Positions 32,323 to 41,987 of a stretch of DNA of 64,000 nt are shown in pieces; the stretch's first letter is position 1, and each line of letters opens with the position of its first letter. Made by a program: the position numbers and the translations under genes. The stretch covers positions 1-64,000 of the forward strand of contig NZ_LCZJ02000033.1 of NCBI RefSeq assembly GCF_001012825.1, given 5' to 3'. The notes under the pieces were generated by a model. That model searched no databases, was not told the origin of the DNA, and saw nothing but the letters and a program-made list of their open reading frames with translations. This DNA is from Paenibacillus etheri (GTDB taxonomy: Bacteria > Bacillota > Bacilli > Paenibacillales > Paenibacillaceae).

Positions 32323-34767
32323 CTATTTTCTTAATTCTGCACCAAAAGTTTGTTGAAGGACTGATAATAGCTTATCATGCACTTCTCCAACCTCTTCATC
32401 TGTCAATGTATGTTCACCGTGACGATACAGCAGTGAGATCGCAATACTCTTCTTTCCACTCTCTAACTTGCCACCAGTGTACACGTCGAATACCTGTACG
32501 GATTGCAGCAAAGTTCCTCCGTTTGCACGGATGGAAGCTAGCAGATCGCCCGCTGGTACAGTTGAATCTACAACCACTGCAATATCCCGTTCCATTCCTG
32601 GGAAACGTGGAAGGTCATTATATTGCAGACGGCTTTGCGTGTTATCATACAGCGGCTGCAATAGAATCTCAGCTACATAAGTATCCACTAGATCAAGCTC
32701 TCTTTGCAGTTCCGGATGGAGCTGGCCCATCGTTCCAATCTTCACACGACCCTCGTCTCCGACTAAATATACCGACGCGGAACGTCCAGGATGATACCCT
32801 TCTGGACTATCTCCCTCGTAGATAATTCTGTCTGTAAGACCCAAATAAGCAAATACCGATTCCAGCGCACCCTTCAAATCAAAGAAATCTACAGGCTGTG
32901 CAGAAACGTTCCATTGCTTCACGGTTAGGCTACCGCTAAGCAACAACCCCAGCACCGGCAGTTCACGTGGCTGACGAGTCAACTGTTCCTCATCTGTGAA
33001 GAAGACATTGCCAATCTCAAACAACGCTAGGTCACTTTGACGACGGTTCGTATTGTAGCTAGCAATATCCAAAAGCTGTGGCAGAAGGCTAGTACGCAAT
33101 ACGCTGCGTTCTTCACTCATTGGCATAGCTAATTTAACCGCTTGAGAGCCTTCTGATAGCTCAGGGAACATTTTGCTTTGTTCCGGCTGGATAAAGGAGT
33201 AACCCATCACTTCCTGATAACCGCCATGCGACAACAGACGACGCAGTTCACGACGGAGTGATTGCTTATGCGTCAGTGTACCTGGCGTTGTAACTCCTTC
33301 AATTAGAGTCGTTGGAATATTGTCATACCCGTACAGACGAGCAATTTCTTCGATAAGGTCAACATCATAACTGATATCGCCACGTCTAGTTGGCACCTGA
33401 ACTTCGATCAGCCCTTGTGCGGTATCCCCACACTTGAAATGAAGACGGCTAAACAATGTCTTCACTTCCAGTAAGGACAGATCTGTTCCGAGATAACGGT
33501 TCAGCTTCTCCAAGGACAACGTCAGGACCTTCTCTGGAGCAGCGACTGTTCCTGCTTGCACAATTCCTTCATTCACAGATCCGCCAGCATAACGTGCAAT
33601 AAGTACTGCTGCGCGATTCAATGCAGGGATCACTGCATTTGGATCCACTTCTTTTTCGAAACGAAGCGATGCTTCTGAGCGAAGTCCCAGTTGACGCGAG
33701 GTTTTACGAACGGTTCCTCCATCAAACTTAGCGGATTCCAGAACGAGATTTACCGTCTCAGCAGTAACTTCCGTATCCAGGCCTCCCATCACTCCAGCCA
33801 GACCTACTGCTTTAGCTCCATCAGCGATAACGAGCATTTGCGGCTCTAGCTTCCGCTCTTGACCGTCAAGTGTAGTCAGGACTTCACCTTCATGGGCAAG
33901 ACGAACGCCGAGTTCTCCACCTTCTATTTTATCTGCATCAAAAGCATGCAGCGGCTGTCCGTATTCGAGCATCACGTAGTTGGTAATGTCTACGATGTTG
34001 TTAATTGGACGAATCCCTGCCGCCATCAGACGATTCTGAATCCACAGCGGTGATGCTGCAGGTTTAACGCCTGAGATATAACGAACTGCATAATGATTAC
34101 AGTGTTCTTCATTCTCAATCTTAACGGAAATAGATTGAGCAGCTGCTCCGCTGATCTCAATGATTTCGCCCGCTGGATTAGGTAATTTGATCTCGCGTCC
34201 AAGAATCGCGCTCACTTCATAAGCAGCACCAATCATGCTTAGGCAGTCTGAACGGTTCGGAGTCAGATCGAATTCCAGAATTTCATCATCTAGACCCAGC
34301 AATTTTGAAATATCTTGACCAATCTCTGTGCCTTCAGGAAGTACAAGAATTCCTTCTTGTTGCTCTTTAGGAAGCAATTTATCATTGAGTCCTAATTCTT
34401 TTGCCGAGCAGATCATCCCTTGCGATAATACCCCGCGCAGCTTCGCTTTTTTGATGTCCAGCCCTGGCAGCTTAGCACCAACAAGAGCTACAGGAACGGT
34501 TTGTCCCGCAGCCACATTTTTTGCGCCACATACGATTTGCAGATCTTCACCTTGACCGGCATCCACGATACATACGTTCAGCTTATCCGCATCAGGGTGT
34601 TTTTCTTTCGATTTCACATAGCCGGTTACGATGCCGGAAATCCCTTTATTGCGGCGCTCTACTCCGTCAATTTCAATGCCGGCAGCGGTAATCTTCTCCG
34701 CTAGCTTTTCAGCGGTTACTCCTTCAATCGATGTATAATCAGCCAACCATCCGGTTGATACTTTCAT
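32323..34767 (-). CDS. pheT: Phenylalanyl-tRNA synthetase beta subunit
   Basis: 814 aa, normal for bacterial PheT; with PheS it forms the alpha2-beta2 enzyme. Domains in order: tRNA-binding EMAP/OB fold (about 40-150: IVTGYVKSKEKHPDADKLNV), B3/B4 editing domain (about 200-390), B5 (about 400-475), the inactive catalytic-like region, and a C-terminal ferredoxin-fold anticodon-binding domain (about 720-814: YNDLPRFPGMERDIAVVV). Start ATG behind AAAGGAAGTGAGCGGAC. It lies 342 bp after pheS, an unusually wide gap filled partly by a repeat. Confidence 0.97.
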   Translation of the reverse strand: MKVSTGWLADYTSIEGVTAEKLAEKITAAGIEIDGVERRNKGISGIVTGYVKSKEKHPDADKLNVCIVDAGQGEDLQIVCGAKNVAAGQTVPVALVGAKLPGLDIKKAKLRGVLSQGMICSAKELGLNDKLLPKEQQEGILVLPEGTEIGQDISKLLGLDDEILEFDLTPNRSDCLSMIGAAYEVSAILGREIKLPNPAGEIIEISGAAAQSISVKIENEEHCNHYAVRYISGVKPAASPLWIQNRLMAAGIRPINNIVDITNYVMLEYGQPLHAFDADKIEGGELGVRLAHEGEVLTTLDGQERKLEPQMLVIADGAKAVGLAGVMGGLDTEVTAETVNLVLESAKFDGGTVRKTSRQLGLRSEASLRFEKEVDPNAVIPALNRAAVLIARYAGGSVNEGIVQAGTVAAPEKVLTLSLEKLNRYLGTDLSLLEVKTLFSRLHFKCGDTAQGLIEVQVPTRRGDISYDVDLIEEIARLYGYDNIPTTLIEGVTTPGTLTHKQSLRRELRRLLSHGGYQEVMGYSFIQPEQSKMFPELSEGSQAVKLAMPMSEERSVLRTSLLPQLLDIASYNTNRRQSDLALFEIGNVFFTDEEQLTRQPRELPVLGLLLSGSLTVKQWNVSAQPVDFFDLKGALESVFAYLGLTDRIIYEGDSPEGYHPGRSASVYLVGDEGRVKIGTMGQLHPELQRELDLVDTYVAEILLQPLYDNTQSRLQYNDLPRFPGMERDIAVVVDSTVPAGDLLASIRANGGTLLQSVQVFDVYTGGKLESGKKSIAISLLYRHGEHTLTDEEVGEVHDKLLSVLQQTFGAELRK

Positions 34768-34910
34768 GTCCGCTCACTTCCTTTATGTTTCAGATGTATT
34801 TATCTACTTGCCGTTCGATCTGCTTCCTGTGGGAGTAGTACAATTTAGGATTACTCGATCAAAGCTTCATACCCGTCCTATTTAGAGCAGTCACTACGAA
34901 AAATATTGGA

Positions 34911-35006
34911 CTTCCGATCGCTGTTATCCTCAGATTTCCTGATTTAAACCGCTTCTCGCGGTAGAAATCCGAGGATAAAGGCGAACGCTAACGCTTCTAC
35001 AGTTCC
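34911..35006. repeat. Interspersed palindromic repeat, family 2, copy 2 (between pheS and pheT)
   Basis: CTTCCGATCGCTGTTATCCT to ACGCTTCTACAGTTCC. Arms TTATCCTCAGATTTC (34924-34938) and GAAATCCGAGGATAA (34964-34978) pair with one mismatch and enclose ACCGC-TTCTC-GCGGT. Same layout as copy 1 at 17411. The rest of the 342-bp pheS-pheT gap (34768-35109) shows no gene, terminator or promoter that I can support. Confidence 0.88.
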
Positions 35007-35109
35007 AAAACTTTTCTCCGTTCCTTCTATAAATAGTCTTTTATTAAGCAAGATCGACAACCCAATTGCTTCATCTCCTAACCCGCAAGCCAGCTCGCCC
35101 ACCAAAAAT

Positions 35110-36144
35110 CTAAACGCCCTTGAACTGCTTTACAAAACTCATATCGTTGTTATAAAAATGACGGATGTCATCGATGCCGTATTTAAGCATAGCAATCCGC
35201 TCAACACCCATTCCGAATGCGAAGCCGCTATACTTAGCAGGATCATAGCCACCCATTTTCAGAACATTTGGATGCACCATGCCGGCACCAAGAATCTCTA
35301 ACCATCCGCTTTGCTTGCACAGTCTGCATCCATCGCCGCCACATTTGAAGCAGCTTACGTCCACTTCAACGCTTGGCTCGGTGAATGGGAAGAAGCTCGG
35401 ACGAAGACGAATGTCTGTATTCGGGCCGAACATCTCTTGTACGAATTGTTGCAGGGTGCCTTTCAGATCACTCATCCGAATATTGCTTCCAATAACCAAA
35501 CCTTCGATTTGATGGAACTGGAAGGAATGCGTTGCATCGTCATCATCGCGGCGGAATACTTTACCAGGGCAAATGATTTTAACTGGAACTTCACCGTTCA
35601 TAGCCTGCATGGTACGAATCTGTACCGGAGACGTTTGAGTGCGCATAAGCAGGTCATCTGTCAAATAGAAGGAATCCTGCATATCGCGTGCCGGGTGATT
35701 TTTAGGCAGATTTAGGGCTTCAAAGTTATAATAATCGGTCTCCACTTCCGGACCTTCAGCCACACGATAACCCATGCCAATGAAAATATCCTCAATTTCC
35801 TGAACCACTCTACTAAGTGGGTGAATACCACCTTGCTGCAAGCGGCGACCTGGTAGGGTTACGTCTACTTTTTCAGCCTGCAGGCGCTGCTGAGTCTCTT
35901 GCTGTTGAAAAGCCTCTTGCTTCGCTCCAATAATCTCCTCAATGGCACTACGCACCTGATTCGCTACTTGCCCGATAACCGGACGCTCCTCAGCACTAAG
36001 TCCTCCCATACCACGTAGAACTTCTGTAAGCTCGCCTTTTTTACCGAGATATTTCACTCTTAAGTCATTCAGAACCTGTGGATCCATAACCTCCTGCAAC
36101 TTAGCCAGCGCCTCAACCTTCAATGCTTCCAACTTCTCTTTCAT
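35110..36144 (-). CDS. pheS: Phenylalanyl-tRNA synthetase alpha subunit
   Basis: 344 aa, full length. An N-terminal coiled coil (1-about 90) is followed by a class II catalytic domain with motif 1 ([19 protein letters not shown]), motif 2 ([22 protein letters not shown]) and motif 3 ([18 protein letters not shown]). The sequence [20 protein letters not shown] forms the extra Cys-rich loop of Gram-positive PheS. It is controlled by a T-box leader and transcribed together with pheT. Its start lies 13 bases behind GAAGGGGGC, a rather long spacing. Confidence 0.97.
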   Translation of the reverse strand: MKEKLEALKVEALAKLQEVMDPQVLNDLRVKYLGKKGELTEVLRGMGGLSAEERPVIGQVANQVRSAIEEIIGAKQEAFQQQETQQRLQAEKVDVTLPGRRLQQGGIHPLSRVVQEIEDIFIGMGYRVAEGPEVETDYYNFEALNLPKNHPARDMQDSFYLTDDLLMRTQTSPVQIRTMQAMNGEVPVKIICPGKVFRRDDDDATHSFQFHQIEGLVIGSNIRMSDLKGTLQQFVQEMFGPNTDIRLRPSFFPFTEPSVEVDVSCFKCGGDGCRLCKQSGWLEILGAGMVHPNVLKMGGYDPAKYSGFAFGMGVERIAMLKYGIDDIRHFYNNDMSFVKQFKGV

Positions 36145-36182
36145 GGCCGTGTACAGCCCCCTTCAATCATTATCTAGTTCAA

Positions 36183-36543
36183 CAAAAAAAGGCCTTTCCT
36201 CCCGGTAAGGGACGAAAAGACCGTGGTACCACCCTTGTTAGACAAGCTGATCTGTTCCCCATAAGAGCTTCATTCCCTCTTTTGGCTGGACAGATACCTA
36301 TCTCACTTTATACAGAAATAACGGTCTGCGACCGGTTTCCCCTACGCTTCCTTACAAGGCAATCTTAAGGAATTCAAGGAACTGCTCCGGAGTGAACTTC
36401 GACAGCTCTGTTTCCTAGAAACGCTCTCAATCACCGGCGTCTCCTCCCTGTAAGTCAGGCACTGTGTACTCTTCTCCATCACTGCATTTCACAATTCAAT
36501 CTAATTGTCAGGTATCTCTTTTATGCAAGAGATATGTCTATTT
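36183..36543 (-). promoter_or_regulatory. T-box riboswitch leader of pheST
   Basis: T-box core AGGGTGGTACCACGG at 36235-36221, followed by the terminator GGTCTTTTCGTCCC-TTACC-GGGAGGAAAGGCC and seven T (to 36183). Stem I sequence with AGAAGAGTA and GATTGAGAGCGT lies at 36480-36410. A phenylalanine specifier TTC is present in several places and I could not fix which one is in the specifier loop. Confidence 0.92.
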
Positions 36544-36572
36544 ATTATATGCAAAATCTGTCGTTTTGACAA
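36544..36572 (-). promoter_or_regulatory. Sigma-A promoter of pheST
   Basis: TTGTCA (36572-36567), 17-base spacer, TATAAT (36549-36544), directly upstream of the T-box leader. Confidence 0.8.
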
Positions 36573-36741
36573 GTTCAAGCATAATTAGGGCAATTTTTAT
36601 CTGGCTTTAAGGTTTAGAGCTGTTTTGGGGACTTTTTTTTCAGCTAACGTTCAGAGGAGCTTTGATAATCTCCATTACTTGGAAGTATTACTCATTCTCT
36701 CAGAAGCTCCTTCTCAGACTAAGAACTTATCATATTGGGAG

Positions 36742-37085
36742 GAAATCAAATTTTTGATATCATGCGAAATGTTCGCGATCCAATCTTCTTTCATCCGGTC
36801 CAGCCTTTTCTGTTTCCCTCAGCCGCCGAATATGAACGATGACCGTGTTGTCATAACCGAAGGATTCCTCCCCCCACACTTGATCGTACAGGCTTTCCTT
36901 GCTTATAATTCGGTTCGGGTGTTTCAGCAAATAGCTAATGTGGCCAAGCTCTCTCGGTTTGAGCTCGATGATTTCGCTGTTTTTCATCAGTTCAAATTTT
37001 TGTTCGTCTAACTCAAACGGGCTTTAATCCGGTAAGCCACTTCCTTCGGACTGAACGGCTTGGTGATGTAATCGTCACCGCCTAT
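36742..37085 (-). pseudogene. Broken OmpR-family response regulator joined to a histidine-kinase fragment
   Basis: Read leftward in three frames. About 37085-37009: GGDDYITKPFSPKEVAYRIK, the end of a receiver domain, then a stop. About 36987-36816: a winged-helix DNA-binding domain (RELGHISYLLKHPNRIISKE, YDQVWGEESFGYDNTVIVHI, RRLRE). Then, after a frame change, 36813-36755: RLDRMKEDWIANISHDIK, the phospho-His box of a sensor kinase. The parts follow the natural RR-HK order but are truncated and fused, so the locus is dead. Bases 36573-36741 show nothing I can assign. Confidence 0.8.
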
Positions 37086-37095
37086 GGCTTTCGAT

Positions 37096-37220
37096 GGCAC
37101 TTGCTGGCATTGCCGGTATATTCTTTTGTTTTCTCCTTACTTATCGGCGTGATTTTCGGAATGATGCCTGCGAATAAAACCGCACGACTTCGCCCCATTC
37201 ATGCACTACGTAACGAATAG
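37096..37220 (+). pseudogene. C-terminal relic of a MacB/FtsX-type ABC permease
   Basis: Plus-strand frame ending at TAG 37218-37220 reads LPVYSFVFSLLIGVIFGMMP, ANKTARLRPIHALRNE. The final membrane helix followed by G-x-x-P-A-x-x-A-x-x-x-P-I-x-A-L-R is diagnostic of MacB-like permeases. No start or upstream part exists: to the left it runs straight into the opposite-strand receiver-domain relic. It is followed by an intact-looking terminator at 37234, as the original gene would have been. Confidence 0.78.
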
Positions 37221-37233
37221 TTAATTCAAAGTC

Positions 37234-37272
37234 AGCTGTCAAAGTCATTATTATGACTGGGGCAGCTTTTTT
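37234..37272 (+). terminator. Terminator left behind by the permease relic
   Basis: AGCTG.CAAAGTCAT-TATT-ATGACT...CAGCT followed by TTTTTTAAC, 14 bp past the permease stop codon. Confidence 0.75.
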
Positions 37273-37652
37273 AACATAACAGAACGCATATTTTAGGGGT
37301 TGAGCTGGGTATCATTTACGAAGGCGTTGGGTAATAGGATTTATGGATTTGAATATAGATAAGGCAATAGGCCCATACCATAATCATTTAAATTCTTATT
37401 ATTGAGATTTATTTGAGGAAGCAATTGCTCTATAAGTAGGACGTCCTATATACTTGTTGTACGACAAACTGCGATCCACACACAATTTATCTTTCCCAAG
37501 CCTCATTTCCCACTATGTTAGAACACCTCTTTTTCACTTAATCACTCTCAACAACTTTACCTAACAAAATAACACACCTGCCACAAATGGATGTTCCGCA
37601 GGTTATACGTTAGCAGCAATAAGATTTTTTAATCATCTTATGCGGGGAGAAG
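37273..37652. other. 380-bp AT-rich gap before the GGDEF gene
   Basis: No supported gene. A 35-codon minus-strand frame at 37399-37506 (MRLGKDKLCVDRSLSYNKYI...) has no adequate ribosome binding site and matches no family I know. The upstream region of the GGDEF gene (37560-37650) has no promoter close to consensus. Confidence 0.5.
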
Positions 37653-39272
37653 ATGACCGTGGCTGGATTATTCGATATCAAAGTAACACGCAAACTAATC
37701 TTTATTTTTGCTGCGATCTCCATTCTGCTGACTGGGATTAGTGTAGCTTCTTTACTCTATCTAAATCAGACCATTAACAGAATCTCAGATTCTTTATATG
37801 AAGATGTATTTGAGAACTCTGAGCTCATATTGAGTGCTGATCGTGATTTATATCAGGGCGCAATCGCTCTGCACTCCTCAATGAGCTCGAACCTCACTGA
37901 AGCTGAACGTGATCAGTTCATTCAGGAATTTAAGGTCAATAATCAACAAGCAGAAGAACGGGTAAGTCTAGCGGGTTCAGACATCAAATCTATCAACAAA
38001 CCCTACAGCGGTATGAAGCAAGCAAATAATATACTTACTGAATTAGAGAACAAGCTCCATGCCTTCGAAACGTCCTTAGTCATATGGAAGAGCACAGGGG
38101 ATTCATTGATAGCTGAACGGATGCAGATTGGATGGGACCCCGATTCTTATTATGCTGTAAACCTGAACATGCAGTTAAATGAAGTTAGAACTCATCTAGA
38201 TCAATCAGAAGTCCTGATAGACAAATACGCCTTGCAAGTAACAGATGGGTTCCAAGATAAAAAGAACGCGCTCTTCGCGCTATACTCACTGGTCTTCTTT
38301 ATACTGCTTCTAGTTATTATTTATCTTGGACGAAAAATCATTTGGCTCAAGAATGAAATGCTGGAGGAAAAAACACTCTATCAGCTAATTGGTGAAACTA
38401 TGTCTGACTTTATTATATTGACTGATCCTAACGGGTTGATCCTGTATAGCTCCCCTTCACATTCAAGTGTTCTCGGCTATGTTCCTAAAAAGGGTGACCC
38501 TCTATCCAACTACATTCGCGAACCGGAGATTGCTTGGGCTAAACTAAAGAGTGTCGTACAAGGAACCCCTCGTATCTCAGAGCTACGAATGCGGGGATCT
38601 GAAGGGCAATGGGTATGGCTGGAAACGAAGGTCTCACCTGTTCGAGGAAGTAGTAATTTCCCAGCGCAATTTATGTTAGTGTCCCGTGAAATTACACAAC
38701 GGAAGCAATACGAAGAACGATTACATAAGTTAGCCTTCTATGATCACTTAACCGCGATCCCCAACCGGGCTCATTTCAAAATGTACATGGAGAATCTCAT
38801 TAACCAACCGGAAGAACGGAGAAAGAATATTGCACTCGCACTGCTGGATTGTGACAGATTCAAACAGCTAAACGATACCTTAGGACATCTGGCTGGAGAC
38901 GAATTTCTCCAGCTGCTCTCTCGCGAGCTTTTGCAAACGGTCAAAGGTGTAGGTCAGGCGTTTCGGATAGGCGGTGATGAATTTGCGGTGGTACTGCACC
39001 GATTCACCTCTCCAGAAATGTTAGATGAAATGCTGCAGCGGTTGCTTAAGCTATTCAACAAATCTTGGTCTATTGACAATGGATCTAGCTTCCACACCTC
39101 CGCAAGTATTGGCGTAGCTCTATTTCCTGAACACGGAAGCAGTATTAATGAACTTCTGCGTGCCGCCGATCTCGCTATGTATCTTTCCAAAGACCATGGA
39201 GGAAATGAAGCTAATCTCTACTACGAGCTTTTGGATGTAGGATTATCCAATCTGACCATCGGGAACCCATAA
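37653..39272 (+). CDS. Membrane sensor with PAS and GGDEF domains (diguanylate cyclase)
   Basis: 539 aa. TM1 at about 14-34 and TM2 at about 204-224 enclose a 170-residue, mainly helical extracellular sensor (four-helix-bundle type). A PAS domain with PAC follows (about 240-355: LIGETMSDFIILTDPNGLIL...WVWLETKVSPVRG), then GGDEF (about 365-525) with the active site GGDEF at 440-444 (FRIGGDEFAVVL). The RxxD inhibitory site is absent (VGQAF precedes RIGGDEF). A GTG two codons after the ATG is an alternative start, since GGGGAG lies very close to the ATG. It probably synthesises c-di-GMP. Confidence 0.9.
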   Translation: MTVAGLFDIKVTRKLIFIFAAISILLTGISVASLLYLNQTINRISDSLYEDVFENSELILSADRDLYQGAIALHSSMSSNLTEAERDQFIQEFKVNNQQAEERVSLAGSDIKSINKPYSGMKQANNILTELENKLHAFETSLVIWKSTGDSLIAERMQIGWDPDSYYAVNLNMQLNEVRTHLDQSEVLIDKYALQVTDGFQDKKNALFALYSLVFFILLLVIIYLGRKIIWLKNEMLEEKTLYQLIGETMSDFIILTDPNGLILYSSPSHSSVLGYVPKKGDPLSNYIREPEIAWAKLKSVVQGTPRISELRMRGSEGQWVWLETKVSPVRGSSNFPAQFMLVSREITQRKQYEERLHKLAFYDHLTAIPNRAHFKMYMENLINQPEERRKNIALALLDCDRFKQLNDTLGHLAGDEFLQLLSRELLQTVKGVGQAFRIGGDEFAVVLHRFTSPEMLDEMLQRLLKLFNKSWSIDNGSSFHTSASIGVALFPEHGSSINELLRAADLAMYLSKDHGGNEANLYYELLDVGLSNLTIGNP

Positions 39273-39277
39273 GAACA

Positions 39278-39330
39278 ACAAAAAGAGCTGGTCCGGGGTA
39301 ACTAAACCCTGAAGCAGCTCCCTTTTATTC
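39278..39330. terminator. Bidirectional terminator between the GGDEF and pullulanase genes
   Basis: GAGCTG.CC.GGGT-AACTAA-ACCC.G..CAGCTC with AAAAA before and CCTTTTATTCTTTT after, so it works on both strands. Confidence 0.8.
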
Positions 39331-39332
39331 TT

Positions 39333-41672
39333 TTAACTGGTTAACTGTAGATGATCATCTGAGATTCCATCATTCTCCTGATCACGATCTATAACCATGA
39401 CCTTGATAAGCTTGTCATCTTTGGAACAATCAATGAAGCGATCGCCATCCCCATCTTTCTCTTCCCAGTCATTAAGTCGTAATATATACCCGATAGAATC
39501 GGTATCTGGCAACACCTCAATTCGTGCAACTGCACGCCCATCCTCCATATACCGAAAGTCGCATTGTCCATCCTGAATTCCTGTATCCCAAACCCAAAGA
39601 TTCCAGCCCTGATAATTTCCATCTGGCCGTTCATAGTGTACTTCGATAATCTTGGACCGTGGTGCTGGTTCACCACATTCATCATAGAGCACCATCATCG
39701 ACAAGCCTTCAATTTCTACCTCACTATCTGCAGTCTTTCGGAATGCTTCTGTCCCCGCTCGGGTATGATCCACTACCACGTTCCAACCATTATTAGCTTC
39801 AGGAAGAGACAACCTTACTCGATCATTATTGGCATTAAAAATGACTATTATATTGTTCCAAAGGTCGCCACCTGCATGATTACTAAGCAGGTACGACACT
39901 ATACCACCATCACAGCGCAGAAATTCCAGCGAACGCTCAATTTCCTGCCGACCATGTAGACGAAATGCTGGATGTGTACGCCGCAGTTCGATCAAGCCTT
40001 TATAATATTGAAATACAGGCTTAAACACACTCTTCATATTCCAGCGGATCGCGTTAATCATATCACCGCTACGATAGCTATTATGATCTCCAAATTTACT
40101 ACGCAATAGCTCATCACCAGCGTGCAGAAATGGAATACCTTGTGATGTCAGGATGATTCCGTTAGCAAGCAAGGAACGGCGTACGGTTTCATTGCTAAGA
40201 ATATTCCCAAGATCTACATTCAGGTATGGATTAGCCCGTGAAACGGCATCCTGAAATCCCCCTTGAACGGTAAGCACCTTATCCCACAAATTCAAATTGT
40301 CATGGGCGGTTACATAGTTCACAGATTCCACAGGGGAGTCCGTAAATTCGTGGATAGCTCCTTTGATTCCGGAAGCAATAGCCCCTTCTTTGCCGTATTC
40401 TCCTGTAATGAAGCCCCTTCCCCATCCATCACTATCTCCTTTGATTGCCGAACGAAAGTTATCGTTGAAGACGGCATATCCTTTCCCCCGCTGCACACCT
40501 TTTAACGTCTTTGTTGCTAGCGGAGAATCTCCTCCTGTCCAAGGTTCTCCATATAACAGCAAATTAGGATTCACTTCAAGTCGAAGCTCTTCCGTTATTT
40601 CACGCATGGTCACACTGTCCATCAGACCCATAAGATCAAATCTGAAGCCATCAATATGATACTCCTTAGCCCAGTAAAACAACGAATCCTTAATATATTT
40701 GCGTACCATCGGACGCTCTGTCGCTAGCTCGTTACCAACTCCCGAGCCATTAGATAAACGTCCCAAGTAGTCACGGCGATAGAAGTAATCTGGCACAAGC
40801 GGCTCGAAGGGCCCCTTTTCCACAGCGTACGTATGATTGTAAACCACATCCATGATCACCGAAATTCCACGACTATGCAAAGCCTGAACCATTTCTTTAA
40901 ATTCGCGAATTCGCAGCTCTGGATCGGTAGGATCGGTGCTATATGATCCTTCTGGTACGTTATAATGCTGAGGATCATAACCCCAATTGTAGTCGGTATG
41001 TTCTATTGAAGAACCCCGCTTCATTACACTTAACTCATCTACGGTCTGGAAATCGAACACAGGCATCAGATGTACATGGGTGATACCCAATTCAACCAGA
41101 TGATCAATACCTATTGCATTTCCTTCCGAATCCCTTAATCCACATTCGGTAAATGCTTTGAATTTACCCTTATAGTACATGCCGGAGCTCTCATGTGAGG
41201 AGAAGTCACGCACATGCAGCTCGTAAATAACCGCGTCAGCAGGATGCTGCAGTGGAGGAGCAACGTCCTGCTCCCAACGCTCAGGATTGGTCTCCCCCAA
41301 ATCAACGATTGCTGTTCTTGAACCATTTGCCGATACGGCTGTTGCATAGGGATCTACTGCTTCCGACACATTTCCATCAGCATATACAACACGGTACATA
41401 TAATATTTCCCTTTTAAATCACCTGACAACTTAGTCTGCCAGACTCCACCGTCCTGACGCTGCATATATATAATACGCCCACTATCTGTAGAACTCGAAT
41501 CAAATCCAATGTTAAGTTGATTTCCATCCGTATCGTACAACACTAGAGATACAGCAAAAGCAGTAGGTACCCAGACTTTAAATACACTGTACTCCACCGA
41601 ATACGTCAAGCCCAGGTCTTTGCCTTCATAGATCTCCAACATTAATTCTGTATTTATAACATTTTTATTCAT
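39333..41672 (-). CDS. pulA: Type I pullulanase with a C-terminal CBM41 domain
   Basis: 779 aa, no signal peptide, so probably cytoplasmic; it cleaves alpha-1,6 branches of pullulan, glycogen or maltodextrin. An N-terminal CBM48-like domain (about 20-125) is followed by the GH13 barrel with YNWGYDPQHYNVPEGSY (pullulanase signature), DGFRFDLMG (nucleophile Asp), YGEPWTGGDSP (acid Glu) and VTAHDNLNLWDK. Residues about 675-779 form a CBM41/PUD starch-binding domain (VHYERPDGNYQGWNLWVWD...GYILRLNDWEEKDGDGDRFI), normally found at the N-terminus of secreted pullulanases. Start ATG behind TAGGATGGTGTTAACTC. Confidence 0.92.
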   Translation of the reverse strand: MNKNVINTELMLEIYEGKDLGLTYSVEYSVFKVWVPTAFAVSLVLYDTDGNQLNIGFDSSSTDSGRIIYMQRQDGGVWQTKLSGDLKGKYYMYRVVYADGNVSEAVDPYATAVSANGSRTAIVDLGETNPERWEQDVAPPLQHPADAVIYELHVRDFSSHESSGMYYKGKFKAFTECGLRDSEGNAIGIDHLVELGITHVHLMPVFDFQTVDELSVMKRGSSIEHTDYNWGYDPQHYNVPEGSYSTDPTDPELRIREFKEMVQALHSRGISVIMDVVYNHTYAVEKGPFEPLVPDYFYRRDYLGRLSNGSGVGNELATERPMVRKYIKDSLFYWAKEYHIDGFRFDLMGLMDSVTMREITEELRLEVNPNLLLYGEPWTGGDSPLATKTLKGVQRGKGYAVFNDNFRSAIKGDSDGWGRGFITGEYGKEGAIASGIKGAIHEFTDSPVESVNYVTAHDNLNLWDKVLTVQGGFQDAVSRANPYLNVDLGNILSNETVRRSLLANGIILTSQGIPFLHAGDELLRSKFGDHNSYRSGDMINAIRWNMKSVFKPVFQYYKGLIELRRTHPAFRLHGRQEIERSLEFLRCDGGIVSYLLSNHAGGDLWNNIIVIFNANNDRVRLSLPEANNGWNVVVDHTRAGTEAFRKTADSEVEIEGLSMMVLYDECGEPAPRSKIIEVHYERPDGNYQGWNLWVWDTGIQDGQCDFRYMEDGRAVARIEVLPDTDSIGYILRLNDWEEKDGDGDRFIDCSKDDKLIKVMVIDRDQENDGISDDHLQLTS

Positions 41673-41702
41673 GAGTTAACACCATCCTATGGCTCCCTGC
41701 TT

Positions 41703-41773
41703 AACTTATAGGGATGCTTATAAGTCCAAATATTTCCAAATACGATCATATTAATACTTGCACAGCTCTGCAA
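41703..41773 (-). promoter_or_regulatory. pulA promoter and leader hairpin
   Basis: TTGCAG (41773-41768), 17-base spacer, TATGAT (41750-41745). Downstream in the leader, CTTATAAGCATCCCTATAAG (41724-41704) can fold as a short stem or act as an operator. The remaining gap up to ptsI (41774-42076) holds AT-rich sequence and the ptsI terminator; the 91-codon frame there is not a gene. Confidence 0.65.
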
Positions 41774-41987
41774 GTCGATAAAGGAGTATAAACTTTCTAT
41801 ACTATTATATGTAAGACATACTTACAGGTTTGGGTTTCTTACCGACTTTATGCTCATCACTATTACTATCGGCATAGACATCTGCGCAATAAAGCAAATA
41901 AAAAGTGAATTTAGTTATTTTAAACGGAGTATAACGCTCACGTATGTACATAAGCCAATGTACGAAATAAAATAATCGATATAAACA

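Noticed and set aside
37399-37506. 35-codon minus-strand frame (MRLGKDKLCV...)
   Set aside because: Only a poor ribosome binding site and no recognisable family; it may be a relic but cannot be supported.
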